This document shows, piece by piece, positions 24,516-35,020 of a DNA stretch of 64,000 bases. Location of the stretch: contig NC_059079.1 in NCBI RefSeq assembly GCF_020497125.1, positions 15,147,553 to 15,211,552 of the forward strand, read 5' to 3'. This stretch comes from Mauremys mutica. Its lineage: Eukaryota; Chordata; Testudines; Geoemydidae. The notes beneath the pieces were generated by a model. The model was not told where the DNA came from. It searched no databases and was given only the letters and a program-made list of their open reading frames with translations. Made by a program: the position numbers and the translations under genes. Each line of letters begins with the position of its first letter. Position 1 is the first letter of the stretch.

Positions 24516-24663
24516 TACTCTACCAAACATGGGCCAGGAGTAAGCCCGTAGTTTAAGTGAAGTGGGATCTATGTGAATAGAAGAGAGCGTTCTTTATGAA
24601 GGTCCTCCTTCCTTTGGCACTCTGCTTGTGCATCCTTTTATTTAACATGTAACTTTTCTGATT

Positions 24664-24925
24664 GTTCAGTGATTAGGGCTCTAGCTTAGCACTTGGGAGA
24701 CCTGGGTTCCATTCCCAGCTCCATCACCGTCTTCCTGTGTGACCTTGACCAAGTCATTTAGTCTCTCTCTACCTGAGTTCCCCACTGTAAAAATAAATCA
24801 AGATGGGGATAAGAATATTTCCCTACTGCACAGTGTTGTTGTAAGGATAAATACATTACAGTGTGTGAAGCACTTTGAGATCTACTGCTGAAAAGCCAGG
24901 TAAGATATGCGTATTATTATTTCAA
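24664..24925 (+). repeat. MIR-type SINE, near full length
   Basis: The head 'cagtgattagggctctagct' and box-B-like 'gggttccattcccagctcc' are followed by 'tgtgtgaccttgaccaagtc' and 'atttagtctctctc'. Then come 'gtgttgttgtaaggataaat' and 'gtgtgaagcactttgagatc'. All parts of the MIR consensus order are present, making this one of the best-preserved SINEs in the window. Confidence 0.8.
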
Positions 24926-26679
24926 GGAAAGATCATTACATTTTGCTGATTGTTTTTCAATGAACATCATTTGGAAATTCCAGTCTACCAGGGTCCAAAG
25001 ATGAGGCAGATTCATCTCTGAAGTCAGTGGAGTTAATACCAACGATGAAATTTAGCTCTTTAAGTTTTCAGGTGTAAAGTTAATAGAGAAAGGAAACTTT
25101 TCCTTTTGGTTTTTTACGCTTGTATTTTTTTCCACAGTTATGCAGCCAAATACAATTAAACACAAAATGCAACTGAGTTCTGCATGACAGATTAAAAGCT
25201 GCTCTTAAATGAGTGAATGTGTAAGAGCTGAGTCAGCTGAGGCCCCCTGCTGTGCTTTCCTTTTGTTATTTTTAAAAAGACTGGTAAGCACTCAAAAGTC
25301 TGTTTCTGTTAAATATTAGTAAGATTCTGCACTGTACATTTTGCTTACTAAAGTGGACTGAAGACATATTGTCTGCTTCGTGTATTGCGTCTGGTAAATA
25401 AGTGGTTGCTGTGGCAACTGCCTAGAAAGGTGGTGGGTCATTGGTACCACATAAATTCTTTAAACAAAACTAGATCGTAGCAAATTCCAGAGTTAGTCTT
25501 CAAGGAAGGATAAAAGAGGAGGAAAGGCTTCAAACGACTTTTTTCTTTTGTAAACTTGCTGCTCTACAGGAGGGGAAAAAACCCTACTAAAAATGAGTGA
25601 TATTGTTCAAAATAAAAATGTGAAGCAAGGCAGTGCATTGAGAAGGGCTCTGTGTGTCTTAGTGGAACAGTTGTGTGAATGTGAAAGAAAGTTCTTTGCC
25701 TTTAAATAATTATGAGTCTGTTGTGTTAGGCTTAATTCTACAAGAGGCAGATGATTTGCACAAGTGATTACTTTAAACCAAAGACTGTACCCAGTCTCTT
25801 TGAAAAGACTCAACCAGGACACAGTACTCTCAGTGCCTGCCTCTGTTTGCAGAGTTCTCATCTCCCTCTCCTCCACTCTGACAATTTGCTTCCTTTGTCG
25901 TCCCTGAAAGGTGTTACCTATTGTTGGATTAGAAGTATGTGGTTGTTTAGCACTTTTTACTCTTGCTGTGATACTTCTTTGCTTCCTAAGCCAGTGTGTA
26001 CCTTGCTGTGTTGCTCTTGTAGGAGTCAACATCATTCCTCCATGGGGCTAATGTCTTTATTTCAATGGCAAGCCCACACCTATCATCTGTGCTTTACACA
26101 GTTACCACCTTTTAGAAACCAGCATTTTCAGTGGTTACCCCATCCTGATAGTGTTTGAGTTACCTCCTGACACCTTGTGCTTAAAATGGAAGATAAGTAT
26201 GGTAACTGGGTGGTATCCCTTGGTAAATGTTTACTTAACTGTGACCATTGTGTTCCTATTCCTTGTGTGTTTTACTTCACCATTATGGATCCTTGCCCTT
26301 CCAAATTCTATGTACTTTGATGCTGAGCTGACTTTTCTAACTTCTCAGTTATTGTAAGCATATGGGTCACCATTCCTTCCCACTTCCCTGCACATTGGTG
26401 GGTAGAATCAAGGCTCTGCCCATTCCACACCCACTTACAGGTGCGCGGGTGGGAGGGCAAATTCCACTCTGAGGGATAAAGTCCTGGCCACCTGGAGCCT
26501 GTTTCCCTTGCACCCAGACTCGCTATGCAGACAGGGCTCTGTGGGTGTAGCTCACGATGCTTCACTGATCTCTAAGGCCTAGGGGTTGAGGTGGAGGGGA
26601 AAATACAGCATTCCGTCATTACCACACTCACAGCCGTCACCCAGCTGCTGGGTGACCAGGGGGATGCTTTCTTTCTCGG
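24926..26679. other. Intron interval without a recognised gene
   Basis: I see no exon or repeat border. Overlapping frames of 142 and 135 codons on opposite strands around 25607-26158 carry no domain or motif and are taken as chance. Confidence 0.45.
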
Positions 26680-27048
26680 CCCATTACACTGGTCTACAAT
26701 TTTTGAGAAGTCGTCTGCTTCAGAGGTAAAATGTGCTATTTATTATGTATTTTGATGTGCTGAATTCAAATATGACAATTAAAACAACTGGCTACTGTTT
26801 CTAAGATATTTAAATTTTTACATTTTATGTCTATGTATATTGTGTAGATAATAGAGTTTTAATCATAAATTGTAAACCTAGGTCTTTTCATGTGTTTATG
26901 GTTGCTTTACATGATAATATTTCACCTGTCCTGTTTATGTAACACTTTAAAAATCAGCAAAAGGGTTATATAACTAAAATTTATTATGAAACAAAAGGCA
27001 AAAAACTATTATGTACATAGTTTAGTCCTATTCAGTGTCTACTCGGCG

Positions 27049-28721
27049 CTACTTGGCTTGTCTCTTGTATTCATTAAATGGAGCATCTCTTGTCACTGTC
27101 CAGCAATAGTCTGCAAGCATTGATGGGCTCCATTTGCCCTGATAGCATTTCTCCATTGTTGCAATGTCCTGGTGAAATCACTCACCGTGCTCGTTGCTCA
27201 CTGCTCCGCAGTTCGGTGGAAAAAAATCTAGATGAGAGTGCAAAAAATGTATCTTTAGTGACATGTTGCAACCAAGGCTTTTGTATGCCTTGAGGAGGTT
27301 TTCCACCAACAACCTGTAGTTGTCTGCCTTGTTGTTTCCGAGAAAATTTATTGCCACTAACTGGAAGGCTTTCCATGCCGTCTTTTCCTTGCCACGCAGT
27401 GCATGGTCAAATGCATCATCTCGAAGAAGTTCACGAATCTGAGGACCAACAAAGACACCTTCCTTTATCTTAGCTTCACTTAACCTTGGAAATTTTCCAC
27501 GGAGGTATTTGAAAGCCGCTTGTGTTTTGTCAATGGCCTTGACAAAGTTCTTCATCAGACCCAGCTTGATGTGTAAGGGTGGTAACAAAATCTTCCTTGA
27601 TTCAACAAGTGGTGGATGCTGAACACTTTTCCTCCCAGGCTCCAATGACTGTCAGAGTGGCCAATCTTTCTTGATGTAGTGGGAATCTCTTGCACGACTA
27701 TCCCATTCGCAGAGAAAACAGCAGTACTTTGTGTATCCAGTCTGCAGACCAAGCAAGAGAGCAACAACCTTCAAATCGCCACAAAACTGCCACTGATGTT
27801 GGTCATAGTTTATGCACCTCAAAAGTTGTTTTATGTTGTCATAGGTTTCCTTCATATGGACTGCATGACCAACTGGAATTGATGGCAAAACATTGCCATT
27901 ATGCAGTAAAACAGCTTAAGACTCGTCTTCGATGAATCAATGAACAGTCTCCACTCATCTGGATCGTGAACGATGTTGAGGGCTGCCATCACACCATCAA
28001 TGTTGTTGCAGGCTACAAGATCACCTTCCATGAAGAAGAATGGGACAAGATCCTTTTGACGGTCACCGAACATGGAAATCCTAACATCACCTGCCAGGAG
28101 ATTCCACTGCTGTAGTCTGGAGCCCAACAGCTCTGCCTTACTCTTGGGTAATTCCAAATCCCTGACAAGGTCATTCAGTTCACCTTGTGTTATGAGGTGT
28201 GGTTCAGAGGAGGAGGATGGGAGAAAATGTGGGTCCTGTGACATTGATGGTTCAGAACCAGAAGTTTCATCCTCTTCCTCTTCTTCGTCTGACTCAAGTG
28301 AGAATGATTCTGGTGCATCAGGAACCGGCAGTCCTTCTCCGTGGGGTACTGGGCGTATAGCTGATGGAATGTTTGGATAATGCACAGTCCACTTTTTCTT
28401 CTTTGACACACCTTTCCCAACTGGAGGCACCATGCAGAAGTAACAATTTCTGGTATGATCTGTTGGCTCTCTCCAAATCGTTGGCACTGCAAAAGGCATA
28501 GATTTCCTTTTCCTGTTCAACCACTGGTGAAGATTTGTTGCACAAGTGTTGCAGCATATGTGTGGGGCCCACCTCTTGTCCTGATCTCCAATTTTGCAGC
28601 CAAAATAAAGGTGATAGGCTTTCTTAACCATAGTGGTTATACTGCGCTTTTGTGATGCAAAAGTCACTTCACCACAAACATAGCAGAAGTTATCTGCACT
28701 GTTCACACAAGTACGAGGCAT
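27049..28721 (-). pseudogene. Zinc-finger transposon-type protein, pseudogene
   Basis: A single-exon frame of about 557 codons runs from the ATG at 28721 to the TAG at 27049-27051. It is broken by one frameshift (about 27915-27918) and two in-frame TGA codons (27652-27654 and 27178-27180). Residues 1-60 have paired cysteines (CYVC at 13-16, CCNTC at 56-60) in an arrangement like the ZAD-type zinc finger of arthropod proteins. Further pairs follow: CYFC near 130 and CCFLC in the second half. An acidic stretch (about residues 180-195) separates the N-terminal part from the rest. The C-terminal part has the conserved-looking words SHLDFFPPNCGAVSNEHGE, FHQDIATMEKCYQGKW and MLADYCW. I recall near-identical hypothetical proteins from insects and other invertebrates, which I take to be transposon-encoded. 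The function is unknown to me; transposase or an accessory protein is a guess. The lesions show it is inactive here. Confidence 0.75.
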
Positions 28722-28857
28722 CTCTGCTCACTTTGGCTAAACAGAAATGTGTCCCTTTGCAAAATCAAACACTGACAAATAAGAGAGCATGACACTGTAT
28801 GATTTCTAGAGCTGATATAGGGCAATTTGTTCAGCAGAGTGATGTAAGCTTCGTTAT

Positions 28858-28941
28858 GATTGCATCATCCATGACTTCTAGGAATAACATGATGCAATTC
28901 ATATCATGCATGATGCAATACCAGCTTCAGATTGCATCATT
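28858..28941. repeat. Cluster of ATTGCATCAT / ATGATGCAAT words
   Basis: ATTGCATCAT (28858 onward), ATGATGCAATTC (about 28889), ATGATGCAATA (about 28911) and ATTGCATCATTC (about 28932) occur in alternating orientation within about 85 bp. They sit just upstream of the zinc-finger pseudogene's start. They could be protein-binding sites near a transposon end or part of its promoter. Confidence 0.6.
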
Positions 28942-28990
28942 CATTGTTTTGCCTAAAAAGCAAGTACTGTCCAAACCCAGTCATAGATTT

Positions 28991-30974
28991 ATTCATAGAT
29001 CCAGTCAAAGATGTATTTTAGTCATTTCTGGTTTAAATTGAGATCCCTTCCCTTTATAACTCACTTATCCTCCGCCATTCTCAAGTCAAGGGTCGTATAT
29101 ACTGACCCAATAGCATAACCTGAAAACTAGAGCCAATCAACAATTTTAAGCATCATTTTCTTTCTCAGTGACCCAGAACTAGTAAAGTTTGACTACATTT
29201 ATTTCAGAAGCATTTTGGCTGTAGAGCAGTGTTATCCTTGCTGTTCTAGAGGAAGTGGCTCCCCCCTCTCATTTTCTCTCCAATCTCTTTCATCTCATTC
29301 TTGCCTCTGCCTTTTTGCTGCTGGGTGGAGGAGAGGGATTTCTCTCTTCTCTTAACTGCTGGATGAGGAAAAGGAAATTCTCCTCTCCTGGCTGATGGAG
29401 AGGAAGAAAATTGTTGCCTCCCTTATCTGTCTCCTAGCTGGTAGGAGGAAAGGGGTCTCCATTCATCTTATTCCTGTAGCCCCAAAGCACTCCGTTCTCT
29501 TTCTTCCCCAACAGGTGTTTGGCATGTGTTTCTGAATGGCTTCTTATTGCCTTTCCCCCCAGGAGTGGGAGGTGGCGGGAGCTGCACTGCTGGATCCATT
29601 TGCTCAGTGTTTTAGAGTGGGATTGCTTCTCAAGTTGGTCTGTCACTCGTTCTCCCTAGGTCATGCCAAGGGCTATGCCTAAAATCAGGCTCCAGCAGAA
29701 CTGGCAATGTGGAAGTGATATGAGCAGATCTCTCATGCTGTCAGGAAGTGGCTTCAGTTAGGGAAGAATTATTCTTGCTCACTCTGACTTCTTCTAAAAC
29801 CACCTGGGCATGTTGTGTGTTTAGTGCCTTTTTCTAAAACACAAAATGACTGTATCTGAAATTCACAACAAACCCACCTCCCCACACTCCACTCCAAAGG
29901 GGAAAACCATAATGTAGACTATTCTAATGAGCTTTCTGTTTCAAAGAAATCCATATGGTCATTTTCTACTGCTTACATCAGGAAAGAGAATTATCCGTAT
30001 CTCTAAAATTGTTCCCTAAAAGCTCATTAGTCATAGATATAGTAATTGAATAACTGGTAAGAAAAGATATTGTCTAATAGTAGCACTGATCTTTAGAATG
30101 GACTCTAACCACATAATAATCACATGTTACAATACTTGACCATTCAGACTGAACAAACAAATTTGCTGTGGGAGTGAGTGGTGAAAGATTTTCCATCAGA
30201 ATAATTTCATCTGACACTGGATGGACAAAATGATCTAGCTGTGCACATTAAGGAGGTGCAGCTGATTCTGAAGCAAAAGCTGTGGTTGTAGCTACATGAA
30301 CTTCCTTGAGCCTCCTCCTAGCTGCAAGGTTGCTCTACTCTTGCTCTGATGTCTTCACTTTTTTAACTCCACCGTTCTGAAATAGAAACATCTGCTGTCT
30401 AACCTTATTAAAAGAAGTGAACATGTGATATACTTAGAAAGTCGAGCATGATTTTTCTGAGCCTATAAGCAATAAAACATTGGCACTTGTCCTCTAGGAA
30501 TTGGAGGAGACCAGCAATTCATTTCACATAAGCCACCAAGAGGCAGAAATGGTCACTTTTGGTTACTAGTATAATGAGTTGAATGAACTAGTTGGAAAGC
30601 TTTGAGTAATCCCTGTGTGTGGATTTTAAATTCTCAATATGATCTGCAGACTAACTCAAGCATAAAACTTTGAAGGGGAGAGCATGGGGACATATGTCGC
30701 TGAGTGTTTCACAGCCTGGCTGATGATTTAACACCCAGAAGCTATGTGTTTGGGGCAGGGTAAGCCTGTTTAATCTCAAAATACATTACACATTTGATTT
30801 GTAGGTGATTTCTGATAAGGCAATTGGATACCATGCTTTAAAAAAAAGGCAGCAGCAAGGCCAGATGTCTTTCATGACTGCAACATACATACTAAGATTT
30901 GAAGGCCCACTACAAAGTGAATGAGTCAACAATGTGATGCAATTGTGAAAAACACTAATTACACTGGGATGTAT
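28991..30974. other. Intron interval; purine/pyrimidine-rich section
   Basis: From about 29268 to 29470 the sequence is rich in ctc/gag words, with loosely repeated units such as 'gctgggtggaggagaggg' and 'gctggatgaggaaaagg'. It suggests a decayed tandem array. No gene is recognised in the rest. Confidence 0.4.
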
Positions 30975-31195
30975 TAACAGGCTCTTGTATGTATGACACA
31001 GGAGATAATTGTCCCACTCTACTTGGCAATGGTGAGGCCACAGCTAGAGTACTGTGCCCAGTTCTGGATGCCACCCTTTAGGAAATATGTGGACCAATTT
31101 GAGAGAGTCCGGAGAAGTGCAACAAGAATGATAAAATGGTTAGAAAACCTGACTTCTGAGGAAAAATTTAAAAAAAACAGGCATGTTTAGTCTTG
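30975..31195 (+). pseudogene. CR1 LINE ORF2 C-terminal remnant
   Basis: The + frame at 30993-31190 reads VRPQLEYCAQFWMPPF, then FERVRRSATRMIKWLENL. This is the conserved C-terminal end of the CR1 reverse-transcriptase polyprotein ('PxLEYC.Q.W.P' followed by 'D...LE.VQRRATKMI'). It ends with 'ggcatgtttagtcttgagga'. There is no RT core upstream, so it is a 5'-truncated copy. Confidence 0.8.
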
Positions 31196-31590
31196 AGGAA
31201 TGCATTACGCTCATGAAAACCCACTGAGAAAATAGAACTCTATTATTTTAAACAGAAATTGTGCCAATTGTGCTCAGAAGATTTGTTGAACTAAGCAAGT
31301 TTTAAAGATAAGCCCTGTTGAATGAATTTGGAGTTTCTGAGGTAGAGCCAAGGCATTGGCAAGGAAGTGTGTGGAAGCTCCCACTGTGACTTTGTGTGCC
31401 TCATCCATCTAACCTGTGGATGAATAAAGAGGTGTGGATTCCAGGAGCTGTCAGTCCTGTCTTACTGCTTTGTATCTAGCTACACTCCAGCACCACCCCA
31501 GGGAAAGACCTTTTATATGGAGATTGGCCTGAATCAAACCCCCGATCCTGAAACACCTGAACTCTGAAGTGTCCAGACCTGGATCCTATC
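31196..31590. other. Intron interval with no recognised feature
   Basis: I see no gene, exon or repeat border here. Confidence 0.4.
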
Positions 31591-31866
31591 GTCATAGCTT
31601 GGGCCTATCCCTATCTTTATCAGGGATAGGCCCAGGGATTGGCCACGGTTCGCCATTCATGGGGGTGTTGGGAAGCGGCGGCCAGTACATCCCTCGGCCT
31701 GCGTCGCTTCCCATAGCCCCCATTGGCCTGGGACGGCGAACTGCGGCCAGTGGGAGCCGCGATTGGCCGAACCTGCGGACGCAGCAGGTAAACAAAGCGG
31801 CCCGGCCTGCCAGGGTGCTTACTCTGGCAAGCCATGTGCCAAAGGTTGCCAATCCCGGTCATAGTT
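31591..31866. mobile_element. hAT-type remnant with flanking GTCATAG repeats
   Basis: A CpG-rich block has the words 'cattggcctgggacggcgaa', 'ctgcggccagtgggagccgc' and a right end 'caaaggttgccaatcccg'. This is the right part of a common turtle hAT MITE whose end normally reads like 'aaggttgccaacccctg'. GTCATAG occurs at 31591-31597 and at 31858-31864 and may be the target duplication. The left edge has been replaced by a perfect 13-bp hairpin (31600-31634). The 99-codon frame across it is not a gene. Confidence 0.6.
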
Positions 31867-32547
31867 GATTAGTTGTTAATAATCTTTCCTGTTGGGGGGG
31901 GTGGGGAAAGTTAAAAGCTCAGATTCCCTCCAGTGTGGTGCCACAGAACATGGCAGAAAGGCCCTGTTGCAGAATGCCAGACAGATTGGGGAGGGTAGTT
32001 TTTGGTGGTTCAATGTACCCTCCACTGCAACTAGCCAACACAGACTCAGAAGTGGGTGGTCCTAGCCAGGAAGGAAATGGCAGGATTTCACTGATTTAAT
32101 GGTTCTCCTGAACAGCCTCTGCTGGCTACTACAGAGGCGCTAATAGACATTAAAGGCACCACTTGTCTGGTGGAAGGAGAGTGGAGATGGAGACGCCTCT
32201 GGGCCAAGCTGATGCAGGAGGTACAGTTTTCACTTATTTGCATCAGCACAAGTGAATCTGCCCCAAGGTATCTAATTTCTAAAATGCCTATTTCTGCAGA
32301 TATGAAGTCAGTGGCTACAATGTAAAGTGAGAGCCTGGTTGTCTGTTTACATACCTAGTAAAAAGATTATACCATGTTAAATGGAATTTTTACAGGTTAT
32401 AGTAAAGCTGTTCTACATCGCTATACTGGGCATTGAATAGTTATCAGTTTTTAAACTCTTATGAGCAGCATGATACATCACAATTGTGTTTAATATACAT
32501 ACAGTGCAATTTGGTAAGTAAATGGAGTTTTCAATGCACTTTTTTGA
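31867..32547. other. FGGY intron upstream of exon B
   Basis: No gene is recognised apart from normal intron sequence leading to the exon at 32649. Confidence 0.5.
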
Positions 32548-32582
32548 TGGATAGTACATAAAACAGCAGTGGGAAAAGTGCT
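32548..32582 (+). repeat. 35-nt intron segment duplicated at 35054
   Basis: The segment beginning 'tggatagtacataaaacagc' and ending 'gggaaaagtgct' recurs at 35054-35088 with a single mismatch (34 of 35 identical). It lies 66 nt upstream of FGGY exon B. It is probably the donor copy, because it sits in plain intron sequence, whereas the second copy is boxed between two repeat ends. Confidence 0.85.
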
Positions 32583-32648
32583 TTTTTGCATGTTTGCTTT
32601 TCTGTTTATCAAACTGATGGGTGTTTGCTTTTACTTGTGTCTGCTCAG

Positions 32649-32777
32649 GAAACCAAGTCCTGTCTCCTGGAGCTTCTGTTGGAAATGGCCTAACGCCAGA
32701 GGCTGCAAAAGACCTCGGCCTTGCTGAAGGGACTGCAGTAGCAGCATCTCTCATTGATGCACATGCTGGAGGACTAG
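32649..32777 (+). CDS. FGGY: FGGY carbohydrate kinase, internal exon B
   Basis: This exon continues the protein from exon A: the leading GA completes the split glycine codon. It reads [20 protein letters not shown], then [20 protein letters not shown] and GLG, ending in phase 1 at the donor G|GTATTC. The acceptor is 'gtctgctcag'. The [11 protein letters not shown] motif is the hinge between the two kinase lobes. By analogy with ribulokinase and other FGGY kinases, its Asp is the likely catalytic base that activates the sugar hydroxyl. Only a few residues differ from the vertebrate FGGY protein as I recall it, and there is no stop or frameshift. The length of 129 bp keeps the same phase at both ends, so skipping it would not shift the frame. 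Confidence 0.96.
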
Positions 32778-32933
32778 GTATTCTTACATACTTACTGTTC
32801 TCGGAAACAGGGATATTATTGAAATTAAATTTTTATGTTTCTACAAACACAGGTAACTAAGCAGCAAGTTGCCCTTATGCTGAAAGACCAATTCTTATCA
32901 AGTAGCACACTTTAAAAAAAAATCTTTATAAAT

Positions 32934-33342
32934 TAGAGGCTGAGGGAACTGGGGCTTATTTAGTTTGCAGAAGAGAAGAGTGAGGAGGGATTTGATAGCG
33001 GCCTTCAACAACCTGAAGGGGTTCCAAAGAGGATGGAGCTCGGCTGTTCTCAGTGGTGGCTAATAACAGCAGAAGAAGCAGTGGTCTCAAGTTGCAGTGG
33101 GGGAGGTCTAGGCTGGATATTAGGAAAAACTATTTCACTTGGAGGGTGGTGAAGCACTGGAGTGCGTTACCTAGGGAGGTGGTGGAATCTCCATTTTTAA
33201 GAGGTTTTTAATGTCCGCCTTGACAAAGCCCTGGCTGGGATGATTTAGTTGGGGATTGGTCCTGCTTTGAGCAGGGGGTTGGACTGGATGACCTCGTGAG
33301 GTCTCTTCCAACCCTGATATTCTATGATCTTCTATGATACTT
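32934..33342 (+). mobile_element. CR1 LINE 3' end with ATTCTATGAT tail
   Basis: It carries the classic CR1 3' UTR words: 'aggagggatttgatagcggc', 'cttcaacaacctgaaggggt', 'ggtctaggctggatattagg' and 'ggttggactggatgacctcg'. It ends with the CR1 terminal repeat 'tattctatgatcttctatga'. CR1 elements end in short ATTCTATGAT-type repeats in place of poly-A. The 5' part is missing. Confidence 0.93.
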
Positions 33343-33549
33343 ACAAAAAAGAGCGTGTGTAAACATCACTAAAATCAATTTGAAATTTTCAAGTGTCTGC
33401 TAATTTTTGTTGCCTCCATTTTCAGGTTCTCAATTTGAGATACAAAGGACCTAATTCTCAGAGGCTGAGAGTCTGGCGCTCCCACTGAGCTTCCCATTTC
33501 TCAACACATTAGGAAAAACCCACCCCCAAGTACAAAATAAAGCGCTCAG

Positions 33550-33662
33550 CCAAAAATCATGGGCCTGATGCAGGAATCTCTCAGGGAAGTTCTCTGGTCT
33601 GTGCTATGTAGAGTTCAGACTAGATGACCATAAGGGTTCCTTCTGGCCTTAAAAATCTATGA
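33550..33662 (+). repeat. CR1-like LINE 3' tail fragment
   Basis: It ends 'ttcagactagatgaccataa', 'gggttccttctggccttaaa' and 'aatctatgaa', the usual 3' end of another CR1/L3-like family of sauropsids. Only about 110 bp is recognisable. Confidence 0.6.
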
Positions 33663-33801
33663 AACTTCATTGAAATTTTTCAAAAAATTTCACTCCTTTC
33701 CCTAATTTAACAAAAATATTTAAGCTCAAAAGTTGTAAAATTTCTGAGGAAAAACATTTAACTGCAAATATTTCACTCAGCTCTATGATAGTATTACTAT
33801 A
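33663..33801. other. A/T-rich stretch of 'gaaattttt...gctctatg' type
   Basis: The stretch has repeated 'gaaatttttcaaaaaatttc' and 'aaaatttctgaggaaaaac' words and ends at 'cactcagctctatg'. It resembles 7715-7870 and 23950-24130. These may be three copies of one old, unnamed repeat. Confidence 0.35.
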
Positions 33802-33980
33802 TACACCTCTACCTCGATATAACGCTGTCCTCGGGAGCCAAAAAAATCTTACCGCATTATATCGAACTTGCTTTGATCCACCGGAGTGTGCAGCCCTGCC
33901 CCCCCCCCCGAGCTCTGCTTTACCGTGTTATATCCAAATTCATGTTATATCGGGTCGCGTTATATCGGGGTAGAGGTGTA
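33802..33980. mobile_element. Tc1/mariner-like MITE, copy 2
   Basis: TACACCTCTACCTCGATATA at the left end is answered by 'tatatcggggtagaggtgta' at the right. The ends are TA...TA as in copy 1 at 5422-5611. Shared interior words include 'cgctgtcctcgggagccaaa' and 'tatcgaacttg'. It carries a C-run at 33900-33909. This copy keeps more CpG and a longer perfect inverted end than copy 1, so it is probably younger. It is non-coding. Confidence 0.88.
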
Positions 33981-34224
33981 GTATTCACTCAGCTCTATGT
34001 AGTATTATAATGTCCATTTCATAGACCTGAGGTAAAGAGACTTAAATAGTTTGTTCGATGTCATATGGATCCATTGTTCCCTGCAGCAAAATGACCCTCC
34101 CTGACTAGCTTGCTTCTGCTACCTCTAACATTGCTCACAGGTAGTGAGGGGTAGCAGGCTTCACAGAGCTGTTACATCCAGCACATTCCACTGTGGGTGA
34201 ATGGGAAGGAATGGGGAAGATACC

Positions 34225-34372
34225 ATACAAGGTCAGACCAAAGGTCCATCTAGCCCAATATTCTGTCTTCTGAGGGTGGCCAATGCCAGGTGCCCCAGAG
34301 GGAATGAACAGAACAGGGAATCAGCAAGTGATCCATCCCCTGTCGCCCATTCCCAGCTTCTGCCAAACAAAG
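34225..34372 (+). repeat. CR1/L3-like LINE 3' fragment (copy C)
   Basis: It reads 'caaggtcagaccaaaggtcc', 'atctagcccaatattctgtc', 'ggtggccaatgccaggtgcc' and 'cccctgtcgcccattcccag'. It closely follows copy B at 22043-22195 and keeps 'gggaatgaacagaac', which copy B lacks. Confidence 0.7.
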
Positions 34373-35020
34373 GGCTATCTGCTTCATCTGTAAATGCTGA
34401 GAAATTGAGACTACAATTATTGTGAGTACGGTTCATACTGTACCACCTCTGACTACCATGCAGGGATGAGGCCCCCTGTGCTATGCCTTGTACAGACAAA
34501 TAACAAAGCAGACAGAGTCTGCCCCAGCCAATTGACAGTTTAGGTGTCAATAGGACACAAGAGACGGATGAAAGGAGGGGTGGGGGCGAGAGGAATTTGT
34601 GAGGATTAGGTGTCAATGAAACTAATAGAGTTTAGGATAAAAACAGTAGTCTAAAAAACATAAGGAAGCTGGGTCTGTTTATAGGTATCCTGTGTAAAGC
34701 ATAAATGAGGTAAATTATAGAACAAACTGTTTTGGTGCTAAAATAGTTAAAAAGTTCAAGGTTTTACCAGTACATTTAAAGAAGGCTTTTACTTTGAGAC
34801 TCCATGGAGCTGTTGGATGTGTGCATTATCGTACTTCATTGGCTGAGTTTAGGCTGACTTAAAAATGGTTCAGCCCCATAATTCCCCTTTGGTAAGGGTA
34901 ATCTCCCTCTGTTTAAATAATGGAATGGAGACCTTTGTATATTTCCTTTATACTAGTCCAATGTGGGATGTAGCACAAAAATTGCTTGCTATATTAGGAT
35001 TATGGGTGTAATTCATTTAA
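34373..35020. other. FGGY intron interval with no recognised feature
   Basis: I see no gene, exon or repeat border here. Confidence 0.4.

Larger units (their letters stand above)
26680..28990 (-). mobile_element. Decayed DNA-transposon-like unit with one zinc-finger gene
   Basis: This block holds the minus-strand pseudogene at 27049-28721, about 370 bp of very AT-rich 3' sequence (26680-27048), and a 5' region with a cluster of ATGATGCAAT/ATTGCATCAT words (28858-28941). A coding sequence of this type in the middle of an FGGY intron, opposite to the host gene and uninterrupted by introns, is best explained as a mobile element. I could not find inverted ends or a target duplication, so the borders are guesses. 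Confidence 0.5.

Noticed and set aside
25607..26158. 142-codon minus and 135-codon plus frames overlapping each other
   Set aside because: Opposite-strand overlap, no motif, no splice signals that fit FGGY.
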